Shown here one piece after another: positions 1 through 7,222 of a stretch of 64,000 nt of DNA. The notes below the pieces were generated by a model. That model ran no database searches. It was not told the DNA's origin and saw only the letters and a program-made list of their open reading frames with translations. The stretch spans positions 62,001-126,000 of the forward strand of contig JBGTBY010000010.1 in assembly GCA_041749075.1 (NCBI GenBank), written 5' to 3'. Both the position numbers and the translations under genes were made by a program. Each line of letters starts with the position of its first letter. Positions within the stretch are counted from its first letter, which is position 1. The DNA is from CAMTWZ01 sp041749075 (GTDB lineage Bacteria > Bacteroidota > Rhodothermia > Balneolales > HLUCCA01).

Positions 1-264
1 AGAAAGGCGAAGAAACGTAGACAAATCATTCTCATCTCACACAACCCAAACCTTGTAGTTGCGACTGATGCTGAGCAAATTATCATTGCATCCGCAGAGC
101 GGTCTAGCACGCAACAATACCCTCGCTTTCATTATAATTCAGGTGGATTGGAATATTCGGCTATAGGAGATAAGCTTGGAATTCGAGAAGCCGTTTGTTT
201 GCTTCTTGAAGGTGGCGAGGAAGCTTTTAAGGCTCGTGAAAATCGATATTCACTAGTTCACTAA
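1..264 (+). CDS. C-terminal part of a TrlF-like AAA/SMC-type ATPase (partial)
   Basis: An open frame enters from the left edge and stops at TAA 262-264, giving 87 residues. It begins with a run of basic residues and QIILISHNPNLVV, which resembles the beta strand and D-loop/H-loop region of ABC/SMC-like ATPases, then TDAEQIIIAS, and ends with a G-x-L-E...LLEGGEEAFKARENRY tail. From memory this tail is characteristic of the TrlF (PHP plus AAA) family found near type I restriction loci. The next gene, hsdM, starts 9 bases later, so the two are probably co-transcribed. The missing N-terminus, which should hold the Walker A motif, lies outside the window. Identification rests on the tail only. Confidence 0.6.
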   Translation, partial: RKAKKRRQIILISHNPNLVVATDAEQIIIASAERSSTQQYPRFHYNSGGLEYSAIGDKLGIREAVCLLLEGGEEAFKARENRYSLVH

Positions 265-273
265 TTTTTTACA

Positions 274-1887
274 ATGTTAAACACCTCCCAAAAACAACTC
301 GGCACCACCCTTTGGAGAATCGCGGATGAACTCCGCGGAGCGATGAACGCGGATGACTTCCGCGATTACATGCTCTCGTTTCTGTTCCTGCGGTATCTGT
401 CCGACAACTATGAACTGGCCGCAAAGAGGGAATTGGGTCCCGATTACCCCACCCCGACGAACGGAGACCGCCAAGTTCCGTTGATGGTTTGGTATGCGAA
501 CAACCCGGCTGACGTCGAGGAATTCGAAAAGCAGATGCGGCGCAAGGTGCATTATGTGGTCAAGCCCGAGCATCTTTGGAACAGCATCGCCAATCTCGCC
601 CGCACGCAAGATCCGGATTTGCTCAACTCCCTCCAGAACGGATTCAAATACATTGAGAATGAATCCTTCGAGAGCACATTCCAAGGCCTCTTCTCCGAAA
701 TCAACCTCGGCTCGGACAAGCTGGGTCGCACCTATTCGGACCGCAATGCCAAACTTTGCACCATCATCACGAAGATTGCCGAAGGCCTGTCCGAATTCTC
801 CACGGACATCGATGCCCTTGGCGATGCCTATGAATATCTGATCGGTCAATTCGCGGCGGGATCGGGCAAGAAAGCCGGTGAGTTCTACACGCCACAGCAG
901 ATATCCGACATCCTTTCGGCGATTGTCACCCTCGACAGCCAAGAACCAGCCACCGGTAAGAAAGATCAGTTGGCTAGCGTGATGGACTTCGCTTGCGGAT
1001 CCGGATCCCTCTTGCTCAACGTGCGCAAGCGGATGGGGCCGCATGGAATCGGCAAGCTCTACGGGCAGGAAAAGAACATCACCACCTACAACTTGGCGCG
1101 CATGAACATGCTGCTGCACGGGATGAAGGACACCGAGTTCGAAATCTACCATGGCGATACCCTGACCAACGATTGGGAGATCCTTCGCGAGCAGAATCCA
1201 GCCAAGAAACCACAGTTCGATGCCATTGTCGCCAACCCGCCATTCAGCTACCGCTGGGAGCCGAACGAGGCCATGGGCGATGATATCCGGTTCAAGAACC
1301 ACGGATTGGCCCCTAAATCCGCCGCCGATTTCGCCTTCCTCCTGCACGGGTTCCATTACCTCAAGGAAGAAGGTGTCATGGCCATCATCCTTCCGCATGG
1401 CGTGTTGTTCCGTGGTGGGGCGGAAGAGAGAATCCGTACCAAACTGCTCAAAGACGGGCATATCGACACCGTCATCGGCTTACCGTCGAACCTGTTCTAC
1501 TCGACAGGAATTCCTGTCTGCATCCTCATTCTGAAGAAGTGTAAGAAGCCGGATGATGTGCTCTTCATCAACGCTAGTGGACCTGAGCATTATGTCAAAG
1601 GCAAGCGACAAAACCAGTTGTCGGTCGATAACATCTCCAAAATCATCGACACTTACCAATACCGGAAGGAAGAAACCCGCTACTCACGGCGGGTCGGCAT
1701 GGACGAGATCGCCAAGAACGATTACAACCTGAATATCTCCCGCTACATCAGCACGGCGGTGGGTGAGGAAGAGATTGACCTAGACACGGTGAACGCCGGG
1801 CTAGTCAGCATCGAGGCCGACATTCAATCGGCCAAAGCCAAGCATAATGCGTTTCTGAGGGAGTTGGGGTTGAAGGAGTTGCCGTGA
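274..1887 (+). CDS. hsdM: Type I restriction-modification DNA methyltransferase subunit HsdM
   Basis: This is the N6-adenine methyltransferase subunit of a type I restriction-modification system, 537 residues, a normal full length. Residues 1-150 form the HsdM N-terminal helical domain. The SAM-binding motif I is DFACGSGS at 238-245 and the catalytic motif IV is NPPF at 321-324, both intact; AGEFYTPQQI near 201 is the usual entry to the methylase fold. It follows the TrlF-like gene by 9 bases. Unusually, neither a specificity subunit (hsdS) nor a motor subunit (hsdR) follows: downstream is a small zinc-ribbon gene and then oppositely oriented toxin-antitoxin genes. The partners may lie left of the window, or the subunit may be stranded. 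Confidence 0.95.
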   Translation: MLNTSQKQLGTTLWRIADELRGAMNADDFRDYMLSFLFLRYLSDNYELAAKRELGPDYPTPTNGDRQVPLMVWYANNPADVEEFEKQMRRKVHYVVKPEHLWNSIANLARTQDPDLLNSLQNGFKYIENESFESTFQGLFSEINLGSDKLGRTYSDRNAKLCTIITKIAEGLSEFSTDIDALGDAYEYLIGQFAAGSGKKAGEFYTPQQISDILSAIVTLDSQEPATGKKDQLASVMDFACGSGSLLLNVRKRMGPHGIGKLYGQEKNITTYNLARMNMLLHGMKDTEFEIYHGDTLTNDWEILREQNPAKKPQFDAIVANPPFSYRWEPNEAMGDDIRFKNHGLAPKSAADFAFLLHGFHYLKEEGVMAIILPHGVLFRGGAEERIRTKLLKDGHIDTVIGLPSNLFYSTGIPVCILILKKCKKPDDVLFINASGPEHYVKGKRQNQLSVDNISKIIDTYQYRKEETRYSRRVGMDEIAKNDYNLNISRYISTAVGEEEIDLDTVNAGLVSIEADIQSAKAKHNAFLRELGLKELP

Positions 1888-1897
1888 GGGGGTGCTT

Positions 1898-2179
1898 GTG
1901 AAAGCTCAAAAAATATTCGTCGCTTGCACCTCTTGTGGAGTGCAGATTGAAGAAAAGCGACTCACACAACATTTAAGCATTAACTGCCCAAAATCACCAC
2001 AGGCAATACAGTTCAAAATCGATAATCCCCGAAATAATAGACGATCTAAAACCAGCGGAGCAAGAAAACCAGTATATGAAGATCCAACCTTGGTTCGTCC
2101 ACGCATCAGTTCTAATAAGTGTCGGTATTGTGGTCTTCCCGCAATGCCTGGAGCAGATAGTTGCTACAGTTGCAGGTAG
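1898..2179 (+). CDS. Small protein with two Cys zinc-binding knuckles, function unknown
   Basis: A 93-residue protein begins with GTG 1898; the purine-rich AGGGGG just after the hsdM stop is well placed as its ribosome site. A second GTG at 1892 is too close to that site. Residues near the N-terminus show C-x2-C...H...C (a C2HC-type finger) and the C-terminus shows C-x2-C-x11-C-x2-C, a zinc ribbon; the middle is polar and basic, fitting nucleic-acid binding. It lies directly behind hsdM and may be translated with it. I do not recognise the family. A role with the restriction locus is inference from position only. Confidence 0.6.
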   Translation: MKAQKIFVACTSCGVQIEEKRLTQHLSINCPKSPQAIQFKIDNPRNNRRSKTSGARKPVYEDPTLVRPRISSNKCRYCGLPAMPGADSCYSCR

Positions 2180-2184
2180 CTTGT

Positions 2185-2475
2185 TTAGACTACCTTCCAA
2201 TCCCACGAATAGTGGTTATACAACACTTCTTTGTTGTGCTTGGTCGATAGGCAGGCTGTCATCCTAAAGCGAGTTCCGACCGGGAAAACTTCCCGCATGT
2301 CGCGATTGCACTCAACTCGAATTTCTGGCGGAAAACCCTGACCCGGAATTGGTCGCATTCGGATGAGTGCAGACGTTGGTTCGTGAAAAGTTGGTATAAA
2401 CGACTCTACGATCACCTCATGATACCGACCGTCGTGCATTCGGTCATATAATTGTGGATCTAAGCGCATTGTCAT
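2185..2475 (-). CDS. Hypothetical protein, third gene of the DUF433/PIN operon
   Basis: A 96-residue protein with mixed beta/alpha character and several aromatic residues near the end (YNHYSWDWKVV). Its start overlaps the stop of the PIN-like gene by 4 bases (ATGA type), so it is translationally coupled to the toxin-antitoxin pair. I do not recognise a domain. It could be an accessory protein of the pair. It converges on the zinc-ribbon gene with only 5 bases between the stops. Confidence 0.55.
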   Translation of the reverse strand: MTMRLDPQLYDRMHDGRYHEVIVESFIPTFHEPTSALIRMRPIPGQGFPPEIRVECNRDMREVFPVGTRFRMTACLSTKHNKEVLYNHYSWDWKVV

Positions 2476-2891
2476 AGCAGCTTGTAGTGTTTATTTCCAA
2501 AACGTGGTATCAAGCAAGTGAATGGACGAGGTTGGTTTAAACTGATCTCTATAATCGATGGCCATCTTTTCACCATCAACTCTACGATTTCCCAATATTT
2601 CATGCCTTTTTTGCCACCCTCAATGATGAATAGGCCAAGTTCGGCCTCTTCATACAGCACGCGCTCATGAGGTCGTGAACGCATATGCCGATCCCAAGTG
2701 ATGCAACAACTTTCTGTTTTTGCCAACTTCATGAACAAATCTGGATCTAAACACCCTCTGCCAAACTCCTTTGGTATAGATTTGATCTGAACAGCAGTGT
2801 AAATGGGAAGTCGCATCAGCAGCGGCTGTTGAATCCGCTCGAATCCTTCAGCGAAAACCGGGGGTAAGTTTTCGTCGAAGTAAATCGTCAT
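2472..2891 (-). CDS. PIN-like (DUF5615/VapC45-type) putative toxin
   Basis: A 139-residue protein opening with MTIYFDENLPP, the first acidic strand of PIN-like domains, followed by D-x-D-L-F near residue 50 and CITWDRHMRS near 62-71, which carries the later acidic residue. This arrangement matches the reduced PIN-like family usually encoded beside DUF433 proteins. PIN toxins are Mg-dependent ribonucleases. It overlaps the upstream DUF433 gene by 4 bases, the standard antitoxin-then-toxin order. Activity and target cannot be told from the sequence. Confidence 0.7.
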   Translation of the reverse strand: MTIYFDENLPPVFAEGFERIQQPLLMRLPIYTAVQIKSIPKEFGRGCLDPDLFMKLAKTESCCITWDRHMRSRPHERVLYEEAELGLFIIEGGKKGMKYWEIVELMVKRWPSIIEISLNQPRPFTCLIPRFGNKHYKLL

Positions 2892-3556
2892 GCGGCTTCG
2901 CAGTAGGCGATGGCATCCAAGACCTCTTTCTTATCGAGCCCGAATAGCTCGGAAATGAACGCCTCTGACTCTCCGGCTTTGTAATACTGATAAATAGTCT
3001 CCGGATAGATATTGCGTCCATTAAGCACCGGATGACCGAATTTTCGTTCTGGATCGACCACGATGGAATGCTCTTTGCCCATAGGCCAAAATCTCGATGC
3101 CTGCAGATTCTTGTCGAATTCAAGATTTCGCATGAAATCTCGAACATAACCGAGGTTTAATTGGGCGGTTCCATCCAAATGAACCAATTCCTGATCACCA
3201 TGTTTAAAGCAGATTCGGCGTGAATCGGTGGTTAGACCTTCCAATACGGGGCGTAAGGTGAATGGAGTATCGGTAGAGAAATGCTTTTGTAAGATCTTCC
3301 GCGCCTTCACAATGGCGGTCGGTTTTACGCCGGCTTCCAACAATTGCCCGATGATCGACAACTCGACGAGGGACACGAAATCAACTGCCAGCGAATCGCC
3401 CGCTTTCCAGGAATGCTCTTCCGAAACTGCGGCATAGCTCGTCACCCACCGGTTCACTTTGTGATACTTCATGTGGAGGATGGTCGAGATATCCTTCCGT
3501 GTATAGATACCCTTTCCGATTTCAGGCTGGTTGGACATAGACGAGGTTGCGGTCAA
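2888..3556 (-). CDS. DUF433 antitoxin-like protein with N-terminal winged/MerR-like HTH
   Basis: A 222-residue protein, first gene of a three-gene minus-strand operon. Residues about 18-40 (YTRKDISTILHMKYHKVNRW) look like a MerR/VapB45-type DNA-binding helix-turn-helix. The C-terminal 60 residues (VVDPERKFGHPVLNGR..., then YPETIYQYY and the helix ending EVLDAIAYCEA) are a typical DUF433 domain, the antitoxin partner of PIN-like toxins. Alternative start at 3538 (MSNQPEIG) would drop six residues; neither has a strong ribosome site. It likely binds its own promoter and neutralises the PIN protein at 2472-2891; that is inferred from the family. Confidence 0.75.
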   Translation of the reverse strand: MTATSSMSNQPEIGKGIYTRKDISTILHMKYHKVNRWVTSYAAVSEEHSWKAGDSLAVDFVSLVELSIIGQLLEAGVKPTAIVKARKILQKHFSTDTPFTLRPVLEGLTTDSRRICFKHGDQELVHLDGTAQLNLGYVRDFMRNLEFDKNLQASRFWPMGKEHSIVVDPERKFGHPVLNGRNIYPETIYQYYKAGESEAFISELFGLDKKEVLDAIAYCEAA

Positions 3557-3634
3557 AAACGATGATGCAAATGAATAAAGGAAATATCCGCTTCAAACAA
3601 GCCATTCGCAAGTTAAAGTGTTATAGCTTTCAGC

Positions 3635-3811
3635 ATGGCAAAGATCAACAACAGCATACCTGACTCACCCAAATCCAACGTTGATGACCAATTGGAGTCA
3701 AGAAACAAAGCGCTCCAAGAACTTCGTCGTTTGATTGGTGAAGGTTTGGACTCCCAACTTGGTCCTCCAGTCGATCAGTGCTGGTTTGATTCGCTTCGTA
3801 TGCGTTGGTGA
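3635..3811 (+). CDS. Short ParD-like antitoxin fragment or orphan
   Basis: A 58-residue frame whose second half, NKALQELRRLIGEGLDS followed by a proline and an acidic patch, resembles the C-terminal toxin-binding helix of ParD/CopG-type antitoxins. The N-terminal ribbon-helix-helix is not evident and no toxin of the ParE type follows; the next gene on this strand, higB, is 127 bases away. No clear ribosome site. It may be the decayed remnant of a third toxin-antitoxin unit in this island. A 94-residue minus-strand frame over the same bases (3645-3929) is a poorer candidate. Confidence 0.35.
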   Translation: MAKINNSIPDSPKSNVDDQLESRNKALQELRRLIGEGLDSQLGPPVDQCWFDSLRMRW

Positions 3812-3896
3812 TAGTAATCTCCCGATTATCTGATGTGATCCTACACTTCTGGGATCGATGTGCCGACATCCTGGTTGATAAATGATTTTGAATAAT

Positions 3897-3915
3897 ATTT
3901 ACCAATTTGGTAAAT
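3897..3915. promoter_or_regulatory. Perfect 19-bp palindrome, likely HigA operator
   Basis: ATTTACCAA-T-TTGGTAAAT has 9-base arms that are perfect inverted copies around one central base. It sits 24 bases before the higB start in an AT-rich stretch. Antitoxins of the HigA class repress their own operon from such dyads, so this is the expected autoregulatory site. Binding itself is inferred. Confidence 0.6.
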
Positions 3916-3938
3916 TCATTTAGTTCCAATTTGCCCCC

Positions 3939-4259
3939 ATGACCATATGTTTTGCCAACAAAGAGATTCGAAAAATCTGCGAGACCTCGAAAGAGGCGGA
4001 TCGCCGCCTTGGCAAACCGTGTGCCGATAAACTGAGAAGACGGCTAGCAGATCTTGAAGCGGCTCAAACAGTCAGAGACCTGGTCGCTGGAAGGCCACAT
4101 CCTCTTTCAGATGGTTCATTATCGATCGTCCTGCAAGGTGGATTCCGTCTCGTGTTCGAAGCCGATTTAGATCCAATCCCTCAATTGACGTCGGGCGGCA
4201 TCGATTGGGCCAAGGTGGACCGAATCATTATTACATACATCGGAGATTATCATGACTAA
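3939..4259 (+). CDS. higB: HigB/RelE-family toxin
   Basis: A 106-residue protein of the RelE/ParE superfamily HigB branch. The core ADKLRRRLADLEAAQTVRDL, the G-R-P-H-P-L loop, the beta hairpin LSIVLQGGFRLVFEAD and the final strand IIITYIGDYHD match the killer-protein fold; the Asp/Tyr/His-rich C-terminus is usual in this group. Family members cut mRNA on the ribosome. It overlaps the next gene (HigA-ImmA fusion) by 8 bases, toxin first, which is the HigBA order. A 19-bp palindrome lies just upstream. Confidence 0.85.
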   Translation: MTICFANKEIRKICETSKEADRRLGKPCADKLRRRLADLEAAQTVRDLVAGRPHPLSDGSLSIVLQGGFRLVFEADLDPIPQLTSGGIDWAKVDRIIITYIGDYHD

Positions 4260-5367
4260 CCAGAACGCAGTGCCCTTCAAGCCCGATTGGGCCTCTCCTC
4301 CAGGGGACACCATTTCCGATCTCATGGAAGAACAGGGTTGGAACCAAGTGGAGCTTGCACGTCGGTTGGATGTGACGGAGAAACACCTGAGTCACCTCAT
4401 CAATGGCAAGGTTCCGCTCACTCCCGAGTTGGCAACACGAATTGTCACCGTTTTGGGTGGATCATTCGAATTTTGGATGAACCGTGAAGCCAAGTTCAGA
4501 GAACATCAGCTACGATTGGCTCGGGAATCCCAATGGGCTGCGCAGTCCGAATGGCTCGATCGCATTCCCTACAAATTCTTGATGGATTATGAATTGATTC
4601 CAAAAAGGCGCGTCACGATCGAAGAGCGTCCTAAAGTCATGGATGACATCTTGAGTTATGCTCAAATCGCCACTCCTCAAGCTTGGGAAGCACAGAAAAC
4701 ATCCATGTTGGCCTCTTTTCGCCAAAGTCAGGCCGACAAAGCCGATACTGACGCGACGTTTACCTGGCTGATTATAGGTGAACGAATGAGCTATGATGGA
4801 TCCGTCGACACTTACGACCCTGTACGGTTCAAATCCATTCTGCAGGAGATCCGGGCGATGACAGTACAAGAGCCGGAAACGTTTGAACCGATTTTGCGCC
4901 GTCTGTTTTCGGAAGCGGGTGTTCGGCTTCTGTTTGTTCCACCCATCCCAAATGCCCGGGTTAGCGGTGTCGCTCGATGGTTGACATCCGACTCACCCAT
5001 GATTCAGCTATCATTGTATGGAAAGTCAAACGACCGGTTTTGGTTCAACTTGTTTCACGAAGCTGGACATATCCTTCTACATAGTGATGGCAAGCGCGGA
5101 AAACGACACATTTTCATGGATGATTTTTCTACCAAAAACAATGATGTGGAAACAGCTGAAATAGAGGCCAATCGATTTGCAGCAGACTTACTGATTCCCC
5201 CAAGTCATGCCAGTCGCCTTTCCTTATTGAGAAGCGAGTACGATGTGATTCGTTTCGCAAATGACATCGGCATCCATCCGGGTATCGTTGTAGGCCGACT
5301 TCAACATGAGGAAATAATCCTACCGTCCCACCTCAATCGATTGAAGGTGTCATATCGGATCGGTTGA
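4252..5367 (+). CDS. higA: HigA-type HTH antitoxin fused to ImmA/IrrE metallopeptidase domain
   Basis: 371 residues. Residues 1-100 are an XRE helix-turn-helix of the HigA kind (PPGDTISDLMEEQGW, then WNQVELARRLDVTEKHLSHL, then FEFWMNREA). Residues about 190-340 form a zinc-peptidase domain with HEAGH at 259-263 and a downstream EANRFAADLLIP segment carrying the third ligand (COG2856, ImmA/IrrE). Such fusions occur as antitoxins or phage-type repressors that can be cleaved. It overlaps higB by 8 bases and presumably represses from the palindrome at 3897-3915. Whether the peptidase is active on HigB or on itself is unknown. Confidence 0.85.
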   Translation: MTNQNAVPFKPDWASPPGDTISDLMEEQGWNQVELARRLDVTEKHLSHLINGKVPLTPELATRIVTVLGGSFEFWMNREAKFREHQLRLARESQWAAQSEWLDRIPYKFLMDYELIPKRRVTIEERPKVMDDILSYAQIATPQAWEAQKTSMLASFRQSQADKADTDATFTWLIIGERMSYDGSVDTYDPVRFKSILQEIRAMTVQEPETFEPILRRLFSEAGVRLLFVPPIPNARVSGVARWLTSDSPMIQLSLYGKSNDRFWFNLFHEAGHILLHSDGKRGKRHIFMDDFSTKNNDVETAEIEANRFAADLLIPPSHASRLSLLRSEYDVIRFANDIGIHPGIVVGRLQHEEIILPSHLNRLKVSYRIG

Positions 5368-5383
5368 TTGATCTTAACACTTA

Positions 5384-5403
5384 CCCCCAGCTTCAGCTGG
5401 GGG
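5384..5403. terminator. Strong hairpin between convergent genes
   Basis: CCCCCAGC-TTCA-GCTGGGGG is a perfect 8-base-pair stem with a 4-base loop, lying between the stop of the HigA fusion and the stop of the AraC-type gene. There is no T run on either side, so it may be a bidirectional terminator of low efficiency or a REP-like hairpin. Confidence 0.5.
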
Positions 5404-5421
5404 ATTTCCGCCCGCATCTGT

Positions 5422-5982
5422 TCAAATACTCTGAATCGTCAAGCGTCTCTTCTCTTTCAGATTCTTGAAGTGGGATGGCGTTAAGCCCGTTACCTTCTTG
5501 AACTGCGACGACAAGTGCGCCGAGCTGCTGTAATTCAGCTTGTAGGCGATTTCAGAAAAGGTGTCTTCCCCGAAAATGATCAGCTCCTTCACCCGCTCGA
5601 TTTTCAGTGCGATGATGTACTGTTCGATGGTGGTGGCTTCCACTTCCGAAAAGAAATTGGCCAGATAGGTATAGCTCAATCCCAGTTCTTTACTGAGATG
5701 CCCCGAAAATTTCATATCCGACTTTGAATCGTGTTTGTACACATGATCGATGATCACCTTTTTCATCTTCTCGACCAGGATCCCTTTTTTCTTTTCCAAA
5801 AGTTCGAGTCCGACTTTGCGAAGGCGCCCATCCAGATTTTTCTTGTCGGTGTCGGTAACATCCGCTTTCGTATCAATCTCCCCAAGCGACAGTTTGTTGG
5901 TGGCGATGTCCATATCAACCAAGGTATCTCTGACAAACTGAAGACAGCTATCGCAAGCCATATTCTTCACGTAAATTTTCAT
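5422..5982 (-). CDS. AraC-family regulator with N-terminal heavy-metal-associated-like domain
   Basis: 186 residues from ATG 5982 (MKIYVKNMACDSC); an upstream ATG at 6054 would add 24 residues of unlike character. The N-terminal 70 residues look like an HMA ferredoxin-like fold with the metal-binding C-x2-C at residues 10-13, as in copper chaperones. Residues about 90-180 are a two-helix-turn-helix AraC domain (LSYTYLANFFSE and FSEIAYKLNYSSSAHLSSQF, then GLTPSHFK). Such fusions would act as one-component metal-responsive regulators. No transporter or chaperone gene is adjacent, so the target is not obvious. It converges with the HigBA operon. Confidence 0.8.
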   Translation of the reverse strand: MKIYVKNMACDSCLQFVRDTLVDMDIATNKLSLGEIDTKADVTDTDKKNLDGRLRKVGLELLEKKKGILVEKMKKVIIDHVYKHDSKSDMKFSGHLSKELGLSYTYLANFFSEVEATTIEQYIIALKIERVKELIIFGEDTFSEIAYKLNYSSSAHLSSQFKKVTGLTPSHFKNLKEKRRLTIQSI

Positions 5983-6078
5983 TGACGACGTCTCTTGATG
6001 TTTCGTTTGCGTTCGATGGTGTGCCACCTGTACAAGAATGAAACGTGAATTCATATATGATTATGCGCCCCGGACGAC

Positions 6079-6097
6079 GGGCGGATGCCATCCGCCC
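6079..6097. repeat. REP-like palindrome, copy 1
   Basis: GGGCGGATG-C-CATCCGCCC is a 19-base perfect palindrome with one central base. Near-identical palindromes occur at 25558-25576 and 30842-30858, always intergenic and followed by a CCCTAC/CTTAC-type motif, so this is a dispersed palindromic repeat. Confidence 0.7.
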
Positions 6098-6098
6098 C

Positions 6099-6133
6099 TA
6101 CGTCCCACGTCCCACGTCCATCGTTTCACGTCA
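6099..6133. repeat. Heptamer-period array next to the pfkA stop
   Basis: Five consecutive 7-base units (TACGTCC, CACGTCC, CACGTCC, ATCGTTT, CACGTCA) run exactly up to the pfkA stop codon at 6134. It belongs to the set of 7-base-period arrays seen elsewhere in the window and lies directly beside the palindrome at 6079-6097. Confidence 0.6.
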
Positions 6134-7222
6134 TCAATCCCCGAAACAAACCCCCAATTCCCGGGCCGTGTTCACCGCATCGCCATCCAGCGGCACGCAT
6201 TTCATGCCTCCGGCGATTTGTGGGATGGGGACTCTGAACGTCTTGAAGCCCTTCAAAATCACCAATTGGTTGAACGCACCTTCTTCCACCATCCGAACGG
6301 CTTCGGCACCGCACTTCAACGAAATAAGCCTGTCGAAGGTGGATGGAGATCCGCCACGTTGTAAATGTCCCAGCACAGTGGAGCGGGTTTCTTTGCCGGT
6401 CATGTCGCCTAATCGCTGGGCTACATACGCCCCGATTCCACCCAACTGCTCGGCCTGACCCACCGCTTTCCCCATCACCATCACATTCCCGCCTTTTTCT
6501 TTCGCGCCTTCCGCGACAACGATGATGGTATGATGTCGGCCATTGGCCTCATTATCACGGATCTTCTCCGCGATCGGACCCAAATCAAAAGGGATTTCCG
6601 GAATGAGAATCACATCCGCAGACGCCGATAATCCGGAGTGCAAGGCGATCCAACCCGCGTAGCGACCCATCACTTCCACCACCATCACACGTTCGTGAGA
6701 TTCGGCTGTGGTTTGGATGCGGTCGATGGCTTCTGTGGCGATGGAGACCGCGGTATCAAACCCGATCGTGAAATCGGTTTCAGGGAGATCGTTGTCGATG
6801 GTTTTCGGCACGCCGACCACCGGAATGCCTTTTTCAATGAGCATCGAGGCGATGTTCATGCTTCCATCCCCGCCGATCGCCACCAACGCGTCGATCTTTT
6901 CTTCACGGAAACGCGCTACCAAGGCATCACTCCTATCCTCTGTTCGCCAGCTTCCATCTGTGTTCTGAACTGGCATTTCGAACGGATTTCCCCGATTCGC
7001 CGTGCCAAGTATGGTTCCGCCCAGCATCGTGATTCCACGCACCGCCAATCGATCGAGTGGCACTAAGGGTGTGTTCGGATCAAGCAGGCTTCGATACCCG
7101 TTGCGGATTCCTACAACGTCCCAACCTCGTTTCAAGCTGGCCAAGGTCACGGCGCGGATCACGGCATTGAGTCCGGGAGCATCGCCCCCACCAGTATTCA
7201 CAGCAATTTTTCGAATCGTCAT
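6134..7222 (-). CDS. pfkA: 6-phosphofructokinase
   Basis: 362 residues, glycolytic phosphorylation of fructose 6-phosphate in the cytosol. GGGDAPGLN (11-19) is the phosphate-donor loop, GGDGS (117-121) and PKTIDND (139-145) the active-site motifs. The Gly in GGDG is typical of ATP-using enzymes, whereas Lys before TIDND is the residue usual in pyrophosphate-dependent or mixed group III members. The Gly/Lys combination is, to my knowledge, found in ATP-dependent actinobacterial-type PFKs, so ATP is the likelier donor. It overlaps the upstream YciO-type gene by 4 bases (ATGA), so the two are coupled. Confidence 0.95.
   Translation of the reverse strand: MTIRKIAVNTGGGDAPGLNAVIRAVTLASLKRGWDVVGIRNGYRSLLDPNTPLVPLDRLAVRGITMLGGTILGTANRGNPFEMPVQNTDGSWRTEDRSDALVARFREEKIDALVAIGGDGSMNIASMLIEKGIPVVGVPKTIDNDLPETDFTIGFDTAVSIATEAIDRIQTTAESHERVMVVEVMGRYAGWIALHSGLSASADVILIPEIPFDLGPIAEKIRDNEANGRHHTIIVVAEGAKEKGGNVMVMGKAVGQAEQLGGIGAYVAQRLGDMTGKETRSTVLGHLQRGGSPSTFDRLISLKCGAEAVRMVEEGAFNQLVILKGFKTFRVPIPQIAGGMKCVPLDGDAVNTARELGVCFGD

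Noticed and set aside
277..1461. Long minus-strand open frame opposite hsdM
   Set aside because: It is a by-product of the codon bias of hsdM; composition and lack of any motif argue against a gene, and hsdM itself is unmistakable.
3645..3929. 94-residue minus-strand frame before higB
   Set aside because: It overlaps the palindromic operator and the ParD-like fragment, has no domain and an odd Cys-rich end.
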